In this document: positions 9,062 through 20,425 of the stretch, in pieces
Numbering within the stretch: position 1 is the first letter of the stretch
Layout of the letters: the number at the start of each line of letters is the position of its first letter
Origin: Prorocentrum cordatum
Lineage: Eukaryota; Sar; Dinophyceae; Prorocentrales; Prorocentraceae
Direction of reading: 5' to 3'
DNA length: 64,000 nt
Assembly (NCBI GenBank): GCA_963575745.1
Contig: CAUYUJ010021055.1
Span: forward strand, 75,746 to 139,745
Notes under the pieces: model-generated
Told to the model about the DNA's origin: nothing
The model's database searches: none
What the model saw: the letters and a program-made list of their open reading frames with translations, nothing else
Made by a program: the position numbers and the translations under genes

Positions 9062-9955
9062 CTCCTCCTCAGCCTCCTCCTCCTCCTCCTCCTCCTCCTC
9101 CTCCTCCTCCTCCTCCTCCTCCTCCTCCTCCTCCTCCTCCTCCTCCCTCCTCCTCCTCTCCTCCTCCTCCTCCTCCTCCTCCTCCTCCTCCTCCTCCTCC
9201 TCCTCCTCCTCCTCCCTCCTCCTCCTCCTCCTCCTCCTCCTCCTCCTCCTCCTCCTCCTCCGCCTCCCTCCTCCTCCTCCTCCTCCTCCTCCTCCTCTCC
9301 TCCTCCCTCCTCCTCCTCCGCCTCCTCCTCCTCCTCCTCCTCCTCCTCCTCCTCCTCCTCCCTCACCTCCTTCCCCCTCCTCCTCCTCCTTCCTCCCCCT
9401 CCTCCTCCTCCTCCTCCTCCCCTCCTCCTCCTCTTCTTCCTCCGCCTCTCCTCCTCCTCCTCCTCCTCCTCCTCCTCCACCTCCTCCTCCTCCTCCTCCT
9501 CCTCCTCCTCCTCCCCCTCCTCCTACTACCGAAGCTCCTCGCTGCGGGCTCCGCCCCGCTGGTCGGCGGGCGCCCACTCGAGCTCGCTCTGCGGGCTCGC
9601 CAGCCCGCTCCGCCGTTCGGCGGCCGGCCGCGCCCGTCTGCAGGAGGAGGGGGGGGGGGGAGCAGGGCGACACGGCGGGGGAGAGAGGAGGAGGAGGAGG
9701 AGGAGGAGGAGGAGGAGAAGGAGAGGAGGAGGAGAGGAGGAGGAGGAGGAGGAGGAGGAGGAGGAGAGGAGGAGGGGAGGAGAAGGAGAAGGAGATGTTA
9801 CTAGAGTTACCCCCCGCATGGGAGGAGGGAGGAGGAGGAGGAGGAGGAGGAGGAGGAGGAAGAGGAGGGAGTAGGTAGGAGGAGGAGGAGGAGGAGGAGG
9901 AGGAGGAGGAGGAGGAGGAGGAGGAGGAGGAGGAGGAGGAGGAGGAGGAGGAGGA
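9062..9955. repeat. Opposed (TCC)n and (GGA)n tracts
   Basis: A pyrimidine tract (9062-9535) is followed by about 100 bp of unique GC-rich DNA and then purine tracts (about 9645-9790 and 9825-9955). The purine tracts are punctuated by two copies of GGAGATGTTACTAGA(G/A)TTAC at 9793 and 9953. Frames of 250-300 codons across it are homopolymeric and rejected as genes. Confidence 0.92.
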
Positions 9956-10029
9956 GATGTTACTAGAATTACTCCCCAGCCGCAGTGGCTGTTGGCAGGG
10001 GCGGTCCGCGGCCCCGCGGCCGCCCCCGC

Positions 10030-10440
10030 TCCGAGGGCCGCGTCCCTGAGGGCCGCCCCCTCTCCCTGCCCGTCTCGCGGAGGCGCAGGGAACTGCGGCG
10101 GCGCGGCCGCGGGCCGCTGCCGCTCAGAGGGCCGCGTCCCTGAGGACCGCCCTCTCTCCCCGCGCGTCCGGTTGAGGCGCGGGGAGCCGTGCTGGGTCCT
10201 CGCAGGTGAACGCGATCCACCTCCGAGATCCTCCCCCACGGCGCGAGCCATGGGCACCCGTCGCGACAAGCCTTCCAAGGAAGGTGGCAGTGCCCTGCTG
10301 CGGCTTCTGCTTTGTCGTCATCCTCCTTCTCGCAGCAGATCTAGGGGCCGCGCCCCTGGGGGGCCGCCCCATCTCCCCGCGCGTCTGGCGGAGGCGCGGG
10401 GAGCTGTGGGATCGGGCTCGCGCTCTGGCGCGTAGTCGAT
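10030..10440. repeat. GC-rich ~65-bp repeat, three dispersed copies
   Basis: GGGCCGCGTCCCTGAGG(G/A)CCGCCC ... CCCGCGCGTC..GAGGCGCGGGGA occurs at about 10030, 10126 and 10340. The last two are followed by GATCC(A/G)CCTCCGAGATCCTC. No gene is recognised. Confidence 0.7.
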
Positions 10441-10870
10441 CCGCCTCCGAGATCCTCGGCACCCCGCGACGGGCCCCCGGGGGTCCCAAGATACCCCAAG
10501 ATGGCCCCAAGGCGGCTCGGAGACGCTCAAGAGGGCGCCCAGACGCTCCAAGAGGATCCCAAGCGAGCCCCATGATGGCCCCAGAGGCTTCCAACTCAGG
10601 CCAGGAGGCTCGCGAGATGGCCTAGGAGGACCCCCAGGAGAGCCCCAAAAGGCGAACATCGTCCCATTCCTTGCGGAAAACGTATATGTGTCCCATGTCC
10701 GTTCTTTTCGTCTGCGCAGTCTCCAAGACGGCTGTACAGGCTCCGACGATTGCCCCAAGACGCCCCAAGACGCCCCCAGGAGGGCCCCCAAACGGCCCGA
10801 GACAGCCCCAGAACGGCTCCAGAGGCGCCCGAGGCGGCCCGGCGGCTGCCGCAGGCATCCGAACCGACAT
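10440..10870. repeat. CCAAGACGGCCC-type degenerate minisatellite, block 1
   Basis: Words such as CCAAGATGGCCCCAAG, CCAAGACGCCCC and CCCCAGAACGGC form a loose 9-12-nt repeat. Same family and strand as blocks at 16.2, 18.4, 20.0, 28.3, 40.4 and 48.9 kb. Confidence 0.75.
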
Positions 10871-11477
10871 GCTTTCCAAGGAGGGCGGCAGTACCAGACG
10901 TGTTGTTCTCGCACCTCAGCTCGTTGTTGTCGTCGTGGTACTGTGCCTGTTTGATGTTCTCGGCGGGAGCGGCCAGCATCGGCGGGCGCGGTTCTGCACG
11001 CTGACCTCCGCCAACCGCCCCCCCTGGCCGACGTAGGGAGTGGCCGTCCTCCCCCTCAGCCCCGTTGCTCCCAACGGTTTGACTCCTGGGGTGGATATCG
11101 TAGTCTCTGTCATGTCCGCAAAACTGTGGCGACGTCATGCCTCGCGGCGCGGGTACTTTTGACGAGGCATCCCGGCAAAACAATGGCGACGCGCCAAACA
11201 GGTCGGCACTCACATCCTGCCCCTGGCGGGGCGGTGTGGTGCGTGCCTGTTGGCTTTCCTCCAAGCCGCTGTTGTCGTCGTCGTGCAGGCTGCGGTTGGG
11301 CGACTGGCGTCGGCAAAACGCGGGCGACTGATCGCCAAGCAGGTCGGTACTCACAGCTGCCCTCTGCTGAGGGGGTGTGGTGCGTACCTGCTGGCTGTTT
11401 TCCGAGCCGCTGTTGGGTCCTTGTTCTCCTTCTTGCTTCTTCGCCTCGCTGAGCCAGTGGCGTAATTTGTACTTCAT
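10870..11477 (-). CDS. Uncharacterised repeat-containing reading frame downstream of RT pseudogene
   Basis: The minus-strand frame starts at 11477 (MKYKLRHWLSEAKKQ) and stays open past 10870 into a repeat. It contains two clear copies of a roughly 45-residue unit, SQQ(V/A)RTTPP(Q/R)Q..DVS(T/A)DL followed by SP.FCR, and a weaker third. The DNA shows the same tandem structure (GTGTGGTGCGT(G/A)CCTG and GGCGTCGGCAAAACGCGGG-like blocks). It lies 3' of the decayed RT/RNase H element on the same strand, so it may be 3' sequence of that element rather than a gene. No domain is recognised and expression is doubtful. Confidence 0.3.
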
Positions 11478-11512
11478 GCTGCTGTATCTAAGTCGTTGCT
11501 TGCATCATTTCT

Positions 11513-14115
11513 TCATTTTGTCCGAGATGTACTCCGTCGTCGTAGCTCCACATAGCCTGCAGAACCATCTGGCTTCAGCACTGAGCAATACAAGAGGATG
11601 GTTTGGGTGTGCTGCTGCGTCGGACTGTATGACTTGCCGTGCCTTGGTGGCTGTCCCTTGCATCCCTCTTGGAACCACTCCTTTGCGGCTTCAAATTTGG
11701 TGTCTTTGCCCTCTCTTTGCAGGCAGCACTTGCATGGCAACCCCCTTGCCACGTCGTGTCCTCGTCAGGTTCCGCGTGGTTGGTGACCCTCTCCCTCCTT
11801 CCGACTGGTCGGGTCCTTCTGCGAAGCAGTCCCGTTGCCGTCGTTGCTGCGCCTTCCTTTGTCTCGTCATTTCGAGTCTGGCTTCGCGTGCTTCTTTCTC
11901 TTCGGGTGGTCGTCCATCGATGGCGTCGACGGTTGCTGTTGCGATTCTGCGTCGGAAGCATTGACCCAGTCGTAGCATGTCATCTGTGCGTCGTCAATGT
12001 CGTGTTCCCTTGCTGCAGTCTCCGCTAGCTCATCCACTTGTCCGTTGCCGTACCATGCATGTAGTCGAAATCTTCGCGCTTGCGCCTCATCCCACGTGAA
12101 GTGGCTGTTGATGTGGTGCACTTCGACTTCTTCGTCGCCTCTGAGGCTTCGTGTGTTGAGCTCCCTGCCGAGAAGTAGACAGAAGTCGCCGTTGGTGCCC
12201 ACTTCTCCTCCACGAAGGTATCGTTTGTTGCGCCATCCGTTGAAGACCAGTTCGGCGTAGTGGTCCCGCTGTGTGTCGTGGGCAGTCCAGTAGCGCCCAG
12301 AGTTCTGCTCTATTGCTGGTCTGCCGTCTGTGTGGTAATGGGCCATAGCGTGCTGCAGCGATCTGGAAATTGTCGCTGTCGCCTGGTGAGGTAAGCCTTA
12401 CCCAGGCGCAACCACATCGTCGGCATCGCCAGTCCGCGCTGTGCTTGCCACCTGAGCCATCGCCGTATACAACAATAGGGTGGTCATCTGGGGGCTGGAT
12501 GCGGTCAGCATGGATAATCTCGCCAATGTTGTTGGCCATCTCTGGTGTAGTACATTCTGGCCGCACCGACCAAGCGCGTGGCGTAATACCCCGAAGCCAG
12601 AATACAGTCGTGTCACTGTAACCCGCCGCCGCTTGTGTGCGTAGCCTTTCCGTCTTCTCGAACGTTGGGTCGTCGCTCCTGCAGTGGCATCGTTCCCACA
12701 TTCTATGGTAGTCGCTGTCCGTGGCTCCACATTCGCACGCATCACATCCGTGTCCAAATGCATCCTTCTTCCGCGTCCTTGTCCATGTTCCTGCACAAGC
12801 CGCCGTAAGAAGTCCACCATATTCACGATGATTGCCTTGTTTGTGGAGCCATTCTAGGTGTCTTCTCATGTCCGTCGTATCTGCTCCGGGCTCCAGGCCC
12901 TTCCCATTGTAGTGCTCTGCGGCCGCTTGCCACAACCTGAGTCGTACGTCTGCTGTGATGGCGTCCAGGATGTCTGTGTGGTCGCCAAGTTATCCGTCCT
13001 GTGGGAATTTCAAGTCGTTCTTGTCGCGGTCGATCCAGTGCTCTGGCCCTCTGGAGTCCAAGCCCAGTCCCCAGAGCGCAAGTATGATGGCTGATATCGG
13101 ACCTCTTCTTTGGGTCCATCTTCTGTTGGCTGGTACTTTGAGCACTGTGAAATACATATTTGGCCATGCACGTCTTACCTGGGCTCGTAGATCCGGGCTG
13201 TGTCCCCAGCAGTTGAACCAGTTCGCGAACTGTCCTATGGCCACGGTGCAGGCTGGGTCGACGCCTTCCAAGTCCAAGTACGTGGTCAGGCATCTTCCGA
13301 GCCATGGTCGTCGTCGTGCCTGTGCGTATTTGCGCCTCGCATGTAGCAGTGGGGTGGGGGCCAAGCCGTGGAATGCCGTGCCGTAGTTGAGCGAGGCCAT
13401 GGCGCCTTGCTGAGTGATGTTGGCCTTCGTCTTGGTTCTGAATCTATTCAATCGTGTCGCGTTGAGTCTGTTGGCGTGTGCCGGTCGTCGGTCGTCCGCT
13501 CCGAGGTCTCTTCCCTCTGTGGCAGCTTTGAGGGGGAATACCTCGGAGCTGTTGTTGCGTGCGGATTCGCTTGGTGTCGATGTAGTGGGTCGACATGAGG
13601 GTGGTCTTGTCCGCCAGCTTGAGCCCTTGCTCTTCCAGAACGAGGAAGAGCTGTTGGGTGGTGCTGACTTTGGCTGACACGATTTGGTCCCTCCTGCCGA
13701 CGATGCGTATGCTGATGTCGTCGAACCATGCTCGAGGTATGGGTCGGGGTAGTTGGCTTGTGCTTGTGAGGCTGGCCATGGCTGCGTACACCACAGTACG
13801 TGCTATGTGATTTGCATGTCGTGACCCAGCGAAGATGGGAACGAGCAGCATACAAGGGGAGTGAGTATGATCCTTGTCGGCACAATACTCTTGTGGCGGT
13901 ATGTTGCAGCATCATCAGGTACAGCTGCCGCGCAGGGAACTGCATGTGCAGGGCTGCTGGCACCGTCGTGTCGATCCTGAGGCTGTCGTAGAACTCCTCT
14001 ATGTCTGCCAGCGATATAGTCTCGGCCATGTCGAACGTGTCGGCGCGTTCGTCTGTGATGAGGCGCCTGAGCGCCTCCCCCAGGCAACTGTTGCCCGCGA
14101 TGGCCGCGTCCCATT
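11513..14115 (-). pseudogene. Broken reverse transcriptase-RNase H retroelement
   Basis: Read 5' to 3' on minus, several frames carry consecutive pieces of one polyprotein. RT motif A is LADIEEFYDSL near 14030, and a motif B-like SIVP segment follows near 13880. RT motif C is WFDDISIRIVG, with the Asp pair at 13717-13725. Next come a long connection region (12990-13540), a CCHC-like C-x2-C...HR...C motif near 12730, and RNase H with YGDGSGG near 12460, NRAELWALL near 12340 and GNGQVDELA near 12030. A C-terminal CKCCLQ...WFQEGCKG segment lies near 11700. It is inactivated by an in-frame TAA near 12990 and frameshifts near 13850, 13540, 12330 and 11900. The 5' end stops at a (GGA)n tract. RT and RNase H identities are secure, but the exact clade is not. 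Confidence 0.85.
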
Positions 14116-14121
14116 CCCTCG

Positions 14122-14272
14122 AGGAGGAGGAGGAGGAGGAGGAGGAGGAGGAGGAGGAGCAGGAGGAGGAGGAGCAGGAGGAGGAGGAGGTGCTGGAGGA
14201 GGAGGAGGAGGAGGAGGAGGAAGAGGAGGTGGTGGAGGTGGAGGAGGAGGAGGAGGAGGAGGAGGAGGAGGC
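14122..14272. repeat. (GGA)n microsatellite
   Basis: GAGGAG triplets with rare GCA and GTG interruptions. It truncates the RT pseudogene at its 5' side. No gene. Confidence 0.93.
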
Positions 14273-14274
14273 GG

Positions 14275-15760
14275 GAGAGGGCAGGGCAGGGCTGGACGCG
14301 GGGAGGCATTCGGCGGCCAGCCGCACCCGTCTGGAGGGTGAGGCAGGGCACGACACGCTCGGGAGCTCTTTGTCGTGGCGCGCCACGGGCGGCGGCCCCG
14401 CGACGCGCCGCGCCGCGCGAGCCGTGCAGCACGCGTGGCGCCCCCCGCTCCGCGGGGCGAGGGGCGAGGGGCGAGGGGCGAGGGGCAGGCGCTCGGCCAG
14501 GTGGACGCCTCGGGAGATGGCGAGGCTGGACGGCGTGCCGCGCCGGAGCGCGGCGTGGCCGGAGCGCGGCGGAGCGGCACTTCTCTGTTGGTCAGCGGCC
14601 GCGGGCGAGCGCGCCGGCGGCGCGTCAGGTCAAAGCGGGCTGCGCAGAGACGAATCAGGCAGAGGGCACGCGGGAAAAGCAGACAGAGCGGCACGCGAGG
14701 CGACGACAACCGGCGGAGCGGCACGCGGAGCCCACGTTCCGGACCGCAGGGTGGGGTAGGGGCAGGATGGGGCATCGCGCGGGTGCGAGCGGGGAGCGAT
14801 GGGACAGCAGGACAGGACAGGGTGGGGCAGGACAAGATTGGACACGACAAGACAGCATAGGGTAAGCGCTTGGAGGGTATGGCCAGGCCTCCCGCGACAC
14901 GTGGTGACCCCTGCGGGAGCACACGGAGGCATGGGCCCAGGCCCAGGGGGCGCAGGAGGGGGAGGGGGAGGGAGGGGAGAGCGTGGAGGATCGGGGCGAC
15001 GACGAGGAGCACGGAGCAGATAGAAAGAGGCGTGAGCAAATGCGTGCATAATGCGGGATGACGATGAATAAAAAATGGGGGAGAACGATTAAAAAAATAG
15101 TTTTCTGCCATGTCTGCACAAGTTTCTGACTGGAGGAGAACGATGAAAAAGAATAGTGTTCCAGCCCGCGGCCGGTTTTTTCTAATCGCCATCCCGGGCG
15201 CCGCCGCGTGAACACGACCCCCGGTCATTTATTAATCGTCATCCTCCATTAGGGATGGGAGGTCTTTCTCGCAGATGTACCAAACGAAGCCACCCATATG
15301 TTCAGGGATAGCCCCAAAAACGTGGACCAAAGTTAGGCCACGAACTTACTGTGTTAGATCAGGTGTTGCGTTATTCTTAATGCGGATAGATGGCTGGACG
15401 CGCAACGGGATGCAGCTCACAGACGAGCACAGGCCCCAGCAAGCAGGAAACGAACATCCGGAGGTCTGCGATGCGCACGCACACAGCGCCAGGTCCATCC
15501 CGCTTCAAGGAAGAAATGCCGAGGTAGCTTGCGATGCCCGAGGCCCTGAAAGACACACTGCTCAGGCAGAGTAATATCCGGGCCCGCTGGCTGACCCGAG
15601 CGGACGCACATGAAATTGCAGCCCGCCACCGTGCCCCCTGGCATGTTGAGGCGTGGAAGAATGCCAAGGTCTGTCTGGTAGGGATCTTGATTTCCACTGA
15701 GGGCCCCCCCCTCCCTCCGCATGCCACACGCATCGCCCATCCTCTCCGAGGCCACTTGCC
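14275..15760. other. GC-rich spacer, no recognised gene
   Basis: A 409-codon minus frame and 160-250-codon plus frames overlap here, all Pro/Arg/Ala/Ser-rich without a domain. GGGGCGAGGGGCGAG is tandemly repeated near 14455. GGAGAACGAT(T/G)AAAAA occurs twice (15079 and 15138), each followed shortly by an AATAG. Nothing else is supported. Confidence 0.45.
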
Positions 15761-15764
15761 TCGT

Positions 15765-16100
15765 GCCCGCTCGAGGACGGTGCACTTCCAGCATGGCAGC
15801 TGGTGCCAAATCCCCCATTTCACGCGTGCCCTCTCGAGGATGGTGCACCTCCCGCATGGCCGCTGATGCCTGAACCCTTATTCCATGCGCGCCCGCTGAA
15901 AGATTGTGCCCTTCCCGCATGACAGCTAAAGCCTGGACCCCCCCTTCCACGCGTGCCCAATCGAGGATGGTGCAGCTAATGCATGAACCATCATTCCATG
16001 CGCGCCCGCTCGAGGATTGCGCACTTCCCGCATGGCTGCCACCTCCTAGACCCCATGCCACGCGCGCCCGCTCGATGATCGTGCACGTCCCGCATTCCCA
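15765..16100. repeat. ~63-bp tandem repeat, about six copies
   Basis: The core CGCGCCCGCTCGAGGATGGTGCAC followed by CCCGCATGGC recurs near 15770, 15833, 15897, 15960, 16010 and 16071 with substitutions. Because the spacing is near a multiple of three, a 303-codon minus frame crosses it with repeated AMREVHHPR-like peptides. It is not regarded as a gene. Confidence 0.8.
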
Positions 16101-16199
16101 GGCGCTGCTCACAAGCGCTCCAAGGCCTCCCAAGACACGATCCCTCGTTAAAACAATGGATATGCGCCCCGTGCTTCCAAGGCGGCCCGTGCAAGCAAC

Positions 16200-16705
16200 C
16201 AAGTACAACAAGATGGACCAAGATGCCTCGAAGACGGCCCAAGATAGCCCCACATCGGCCGAAGATTGCTTCAAGACGGCCCAAGATGCATCCAAGAGGG
16301 CCCAAAAGAGCAACAAGAGGACCTCCAACAGGGTGGGACGAAGCCCATATCATTGTGTTCACCTCAGGTTGTTGAATGAGTTTCGCTCTCTCACCTTTTC
16401 GGGCTGCTGTCAGCTCAAGACGGACCACGAGAACTCCACGATGGCCCAAGGGGTATCCAGGACGGCCCCAAGACGGCCCAAGAGGGCCTCCAGTGGAACC
16501 CAAAACGGCCTAGAAGGCCCTTGGACGACCCAAGACGTCGCCAAGACAGCCCCACGACGGCCCCCAGACACCCATCATACGGCCAAGAGGGCCCCATGAC
16601 GGCCCAAGAGAACCCAATGCTGGCGTAAGAGGGCCCCAAGACGGCACAAGAGGGCCCCAAGGGACCCCCGACACTGCCTCACAGGAGGTCAAGACAGCCC
16701 CAAGA
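16200..16705. repeat. CCAAGACGGCCC-type degenerate minisatellite, block 2
   Basis: Repeated AAGACGGCCCAAGA and CCAAGAGGGCCC words, interrupted by about 90 bp of unrelated sequence near 16335-16425. No gene. Confidence 0.8.
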
Positions 16706-16719
16706 CGAACCAAACGAGG

Positions 16720-16723
16720 TTCG

Positions 16724-16774
<51 letters not shown>

Positions 16775-16820
16775 GCAGCATCAGCATCAGCATCAGCATC
16801 AGCATCATCAGCATCATCAG

Positions 16821-16904
<84 letters not shown>

Positions 16905-17051
16905 AATCATCATCATCATCAGCATCATCATCATCATCATCATCATCATCAGCATCAGCATCATCAGCATCATCAGCATCATCATCAGCATCAGCAGCAG
17001 CATCAGCATCAGCATCCGCATCAGCATCAGCATCAGCATCATCATCACCAC

Positions 17052-17083
<32 letters not shown>

Positions 17084-18057
17084 GCATCAGCATCAGTATC
17101 AGCAACAGCCTCAGCATCAACATCAGCATCAGCAGCAGCAGTGGCAGCAGCATCAGCATCCGCATCATCGTCATCATCATCAGCAGCATCGTCTTCATCG
17201 TCGATATTAGCATCATTAACATCAGCATCATCAGCATAAGCATCAGCATCATCATCGTCATCATCATCACCGTCAGCAGAGTCATCAACATCAGCATCAG
17301 TATGTTCATCTTCATTATCATCATCGTCAGTACCATCATCCTCATAATCAGCATCATATCATCATCAGCATCAGCATCACTCCCATAAACATTCAACCCC
17401 ATCATCGTCACAGCCAGTCATCATCATCATCATCATCGTCGTCGCCGTCGTCGCCTTCGACATCATCATCATCATAGTCACCATCATCATCAGCGACAAC
17501 GTCATCATCAAAATATTAATCAGCAGCTGCAGCATCATCATCATCATCACAACAACCGCAGTCATCATTCTCATCATCAGCATCATCTCATCATCGTCGT
17601 CATCGTCATCAGCGTCATCATAGTCACAATCATCATCATAACTATCATCACCATCATCACAATCATCATCACCATCACCATCACCAGCAGCATCATCAGC
17701 ATTGTCGACATCATCACCACCATCATCATCACCATTATCGACCATCGAGATTAATCGTCGTCATCCCCATCATCAACATCATCGATCATCGATCATCATC
17801 GTCGTCATCCCCATCACCAACAGCATCATCATCATCATCACAAGCAGTATCGTCATCATCAGCATCATCATCGTTATCAGCATCACCATAATCACCATCA
17901 TCAGCATCATCGGCATCATTATCATCAGTCGCACCATCATCATCACCCACAACCGCAACCAAATGATCATCATCATCGGCATCAGCATCATCATCATCAT
18001 CAGTATCATCATCATCATCAGCAGCAGCATCATCATCATCATCATCATCATCATCAG

Positions 18058-18095
<38 letters not shown>

Positions 18096-18150
18096 CCAGC
18101 ATCATCATCATCATCATCAGCATCAGCATGATCAGCAGCAGCATCATCCC
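16720..18150. repeat. 1.4-kb (CAT)n/(TCA)n array
   Basis: Almost continuous CAT/TCA triplets with CAG, CGT and CAC variants. On minus the frames read poly-Met (240 codons from 17411), Asp-rich or Asn/His-like. On plus they read Ile/Ser/His. All are by-products of the repeat, and no gene is supported. Confidence 0.96.
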
Positions 18151-18419
18151 TATCACTGAACTTCCAAGCCTGGAGACACATGGTGTAACACATGACAGCC
18201 TCCCGTGCCCCCTCGAACAGCCGCCACCGAAAACTGCTTGGCCAGCACGGTGGCGGGACTTGCCGCAGGCAGCGGGATATCCGCCGCCCCCTGTTGATTC
18301 ATCACAGGGGTGCCTGGCGTGCTAGATCCTCTCGGTTTTGGTTTTGGTTCGTTTCCAAAACTCCCCCTGGGGCTCCGGCGCGCCCCGCCGGCCACCCGGA
18401 AAAGACCCAATCCAGAAAA

Positions 18420-19340
18420 AAATCCTCCAAGATGGCTCAAGATGGCGTCAAGATGGCCACGTTGGCCCAAGATGGCCTCCAAGATGGTCGGAGATGGCCT
18501 CCAAGTTCGCCCAAGATGGTCCAAGACGGCCTCCAAGACGGCCCAAGGCAGTCCAAGACGGCCCAAGACGGCCCAAGAGGCCCCCCAGAGGCCTCCAAGA
18601 CGGCCCAAGAGGCCTCCAAGAGGTCCTCCAGGAGGGCCCGAAGAGGCCAAAATCATTCATAATCCTGTGGTTTTTGAAGGATTTGGGCATTTGCTTCTTC
18701 TCGGCATTCCGACGGCTCAAGACGCCCGAAGATCGCCCACGAGGCCTCCAAAATGGCCCCATGACGGCCGAAGAGGCCCCCAAGACGGCCCCAAAGAGGG
18801 CCCCAAGACGGGCCAAGAGGCCTCCAAGACGCCCAAGATGGCCTCCAAGACGGCCCCGAAGCGCCCCAAGAGGGCCCCAAGCCGTTTCAGAGAGGCCCCC
18901 AAGACGGCTCCCGAGGGCGTCAGACGGGCCAGGAACGCCCTAAGACGGCCAAAGAGGCCCCCGAGAAGTCCCAAAAAGGCCCCAAGAGGCCCTCGAGAGG
19001 CTCCAACATGGCCTCCAAGACGGTCCCAAGATGGCCCAATCGAGCCCAAGAGTGCCTCAAGGGGCTCCGAAGAGGCATCCTCCCCCTTCTCCTTTTTCCT
19101 CTTTCTCATCCTCTTCCTCTTCCTCCCCCACCCACGTGTTCCCCAAAGGCTTTCCAAACCGACTCGGGAAACACATGGTCCGATAGCGTTGCCCCCAAGA
19201 TGCCTCCAAGACGGCCCAAGATGCCTCCGAGACGGCCTAACATGGTGTCAACATTGCCCAAGACGGCCCAAGAGGCCCCCAAGAGGCCTGAAATGAGAAG
19301 CTCCCAGGCGGCTCCAAGAGTGCCCCCAGAGGCTCCCAAG
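18420..19340. repeat. CCAAGACGGCCC-type degenerate minisatellite, block 3
   Basis: The largest block of this family. AAGATGGCCTCCAAGATGG and AAGAGGCCCCCAAGACGGC words fill more than 0.9 kb, with a short unique segment near 18650-18715. Open frames on both strands (up to 328 codons) share KTAQEAPKR-like peptides imposed by the repeat. Confidence 0.88.
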
Positions 19341-19503
19341 ATGTCCCCTCTTCCTCCTTCTTCTCCTCCTCCTCCTCCTTCTCCTCCACCTCCTCCTCCT
19401 CCTCCACCTCCTCCTCCGCCTTCTGATCTTCCCCGCCATCCTCCACCACGTGTTCCCCGAAGGCTTTCCACAACGGCTGGGGGAACACATGGTCTGATAG
19501 CTT
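19118..19503. repeat. Pair of ~68-bp direct repeats flanking (TCC)n
   Basis: CCACGTGTTCCCC(A/G)AAGGCTTTCC ... AACACATGGTC(C/T)GATAGC occurs at about 19130-19190 and 19447-19503. The interval holds CCAAGACGG words and a (TCC)n tract (about 19355-19430). Each copy also contains the complementary words GTGTTCCC and GGGAACAC, so each can form a hairpin. Confidence 0.75.
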
Positions 19504-19949
19504 GGAAGAGCTCTTGCCACAACGCTCGGCCACATGGGCAATTCTAGAAGACGGCGGGCGGCGGTGATTCGCCGTAGGCGTTTTCGATCCGCAACCGTGC
19601 CTCTGGGCAGGGAGTGGGCGTGTCCTCAGGTCCTGAGCCTAACCCTCCAAGTCTCAACCCTTAACCGCATGCCGGTGATAATAAGGGTCCCCCCCCCCCC
19701 CTTAACACGCTAGAGTTGATTATCCACGGCCAAGAAGAGTTTGGTCAGGGGCGCGGGGCGCGGAGGCCGAACTGTCCTATCACTGTGAAAGGTCCACCAT
19801 CGAGGCTAACTTCCTTCTTATGTTGCGATAGCAACATCCAGCGAAGCGAACTTTGAGGGGCCCGCACCCCTGGCTCTCAAATCTTCCAGGGGTTCCCGCG
19901 CGCCCCTCTTGGGCTTGTCGCGTGCCCCCTGGGCTCCAGGAAGCGTTGT

Positions 19950-20240
19950 CGCACCACTTGCTCGGGCCCAAGAGACCCCCAGACAGGCCAAGAGGGCCCC
20001 AAGAGGCCCCCCAAGACGGTCCAAGAGGGCACCGAGTCGCCGAACGATTGCTCCAAGACTGCGAAGATGGCCCAGGAGGCCTCCAAGACGCCCAAGGAGG
20101 CCTCCAAGAGGCCTCCCAAGAGGGCCCCAAGAGGCCAAAATCATTGCATTCCCGTCAGTTTTTTGCGGATTGGGGCGTTCTCGCCTCTTCGGCTTCCCGA
20201 CGCTCCCAGACGGCCCTAGAGGCCCCCAAGACTCGTGGAA
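19950..20240. repeat. CCAAGACGGCCC-type degenerate minisatellite, block 4
   Basis: Same family and strand as block 3, including CCCCAAGAGGCCAAAATCATT near 20125, which has a close relative at 18640. Block 3 and block 4 therefore share a larger unit of the repeat plus its unique tail. Confidence 0.8.
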
Positions 20241-20309
20241 AATCGGCCCATCACTCCTTCCCCTCTCCCCCTCTCGCCCGACCCCAGCAGGGAAGCTTCC
20301 CTTTCCCTG

Positions 20310-20425
20310 TCACCTCCTCCTCCTCCTCCTCCTCCTTCTCCTCCTCCTCCTCCTCCTCCTCCTCCTCCTCCTCCTCCTCCTCCTCCTCCTCCTCCTCCTC
20401 CTCCTCCCCCTCCTTTTCCTCCTCC
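20310..20425. repeat. (TCC)n microsatellite
   Basis: Pure CCT/CTC triplets, flanked on both sides by CTCTCGCCCGACCC(C/G)AG..GGGAAGC sequences at about 20268 and 20468, which form a direct repeat around it. Confidence 0.9.

Noticed and set aside
8903-9874. Several frames of 190-306 codons over 9.0-9.9 kb
   Set aside because: They are poly-Pro, poly-Leu, poly-Ser, poly-Glu, poly-Arg or poly-Gly imposed by (TCC)n/(GGA)n and are open in almost every frame of both strands.
13999-15228. 409-codon minus frame at 14.0-15.2 kb
   Set aside because: Proline/arginine-rich chance frame in GC-rich DNA running into a (GGA)n tract; the real RT fragment below it is in other frames.
15765-16100. Possible CRISPR-like array of regularly spaced repeats
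   Set aside because: Repeats and 'spacers' are parts of one ~63-bp tandem unit with no unique spacers and no cas genes; the genome is eukaryotic.
16689-18325. Poly-Met, Asp-rich and Ile/Ser-rich frames of 120-240 codons
   Set aside because: They follow exactly from the (CAT)n array, with no unique protein sequence.
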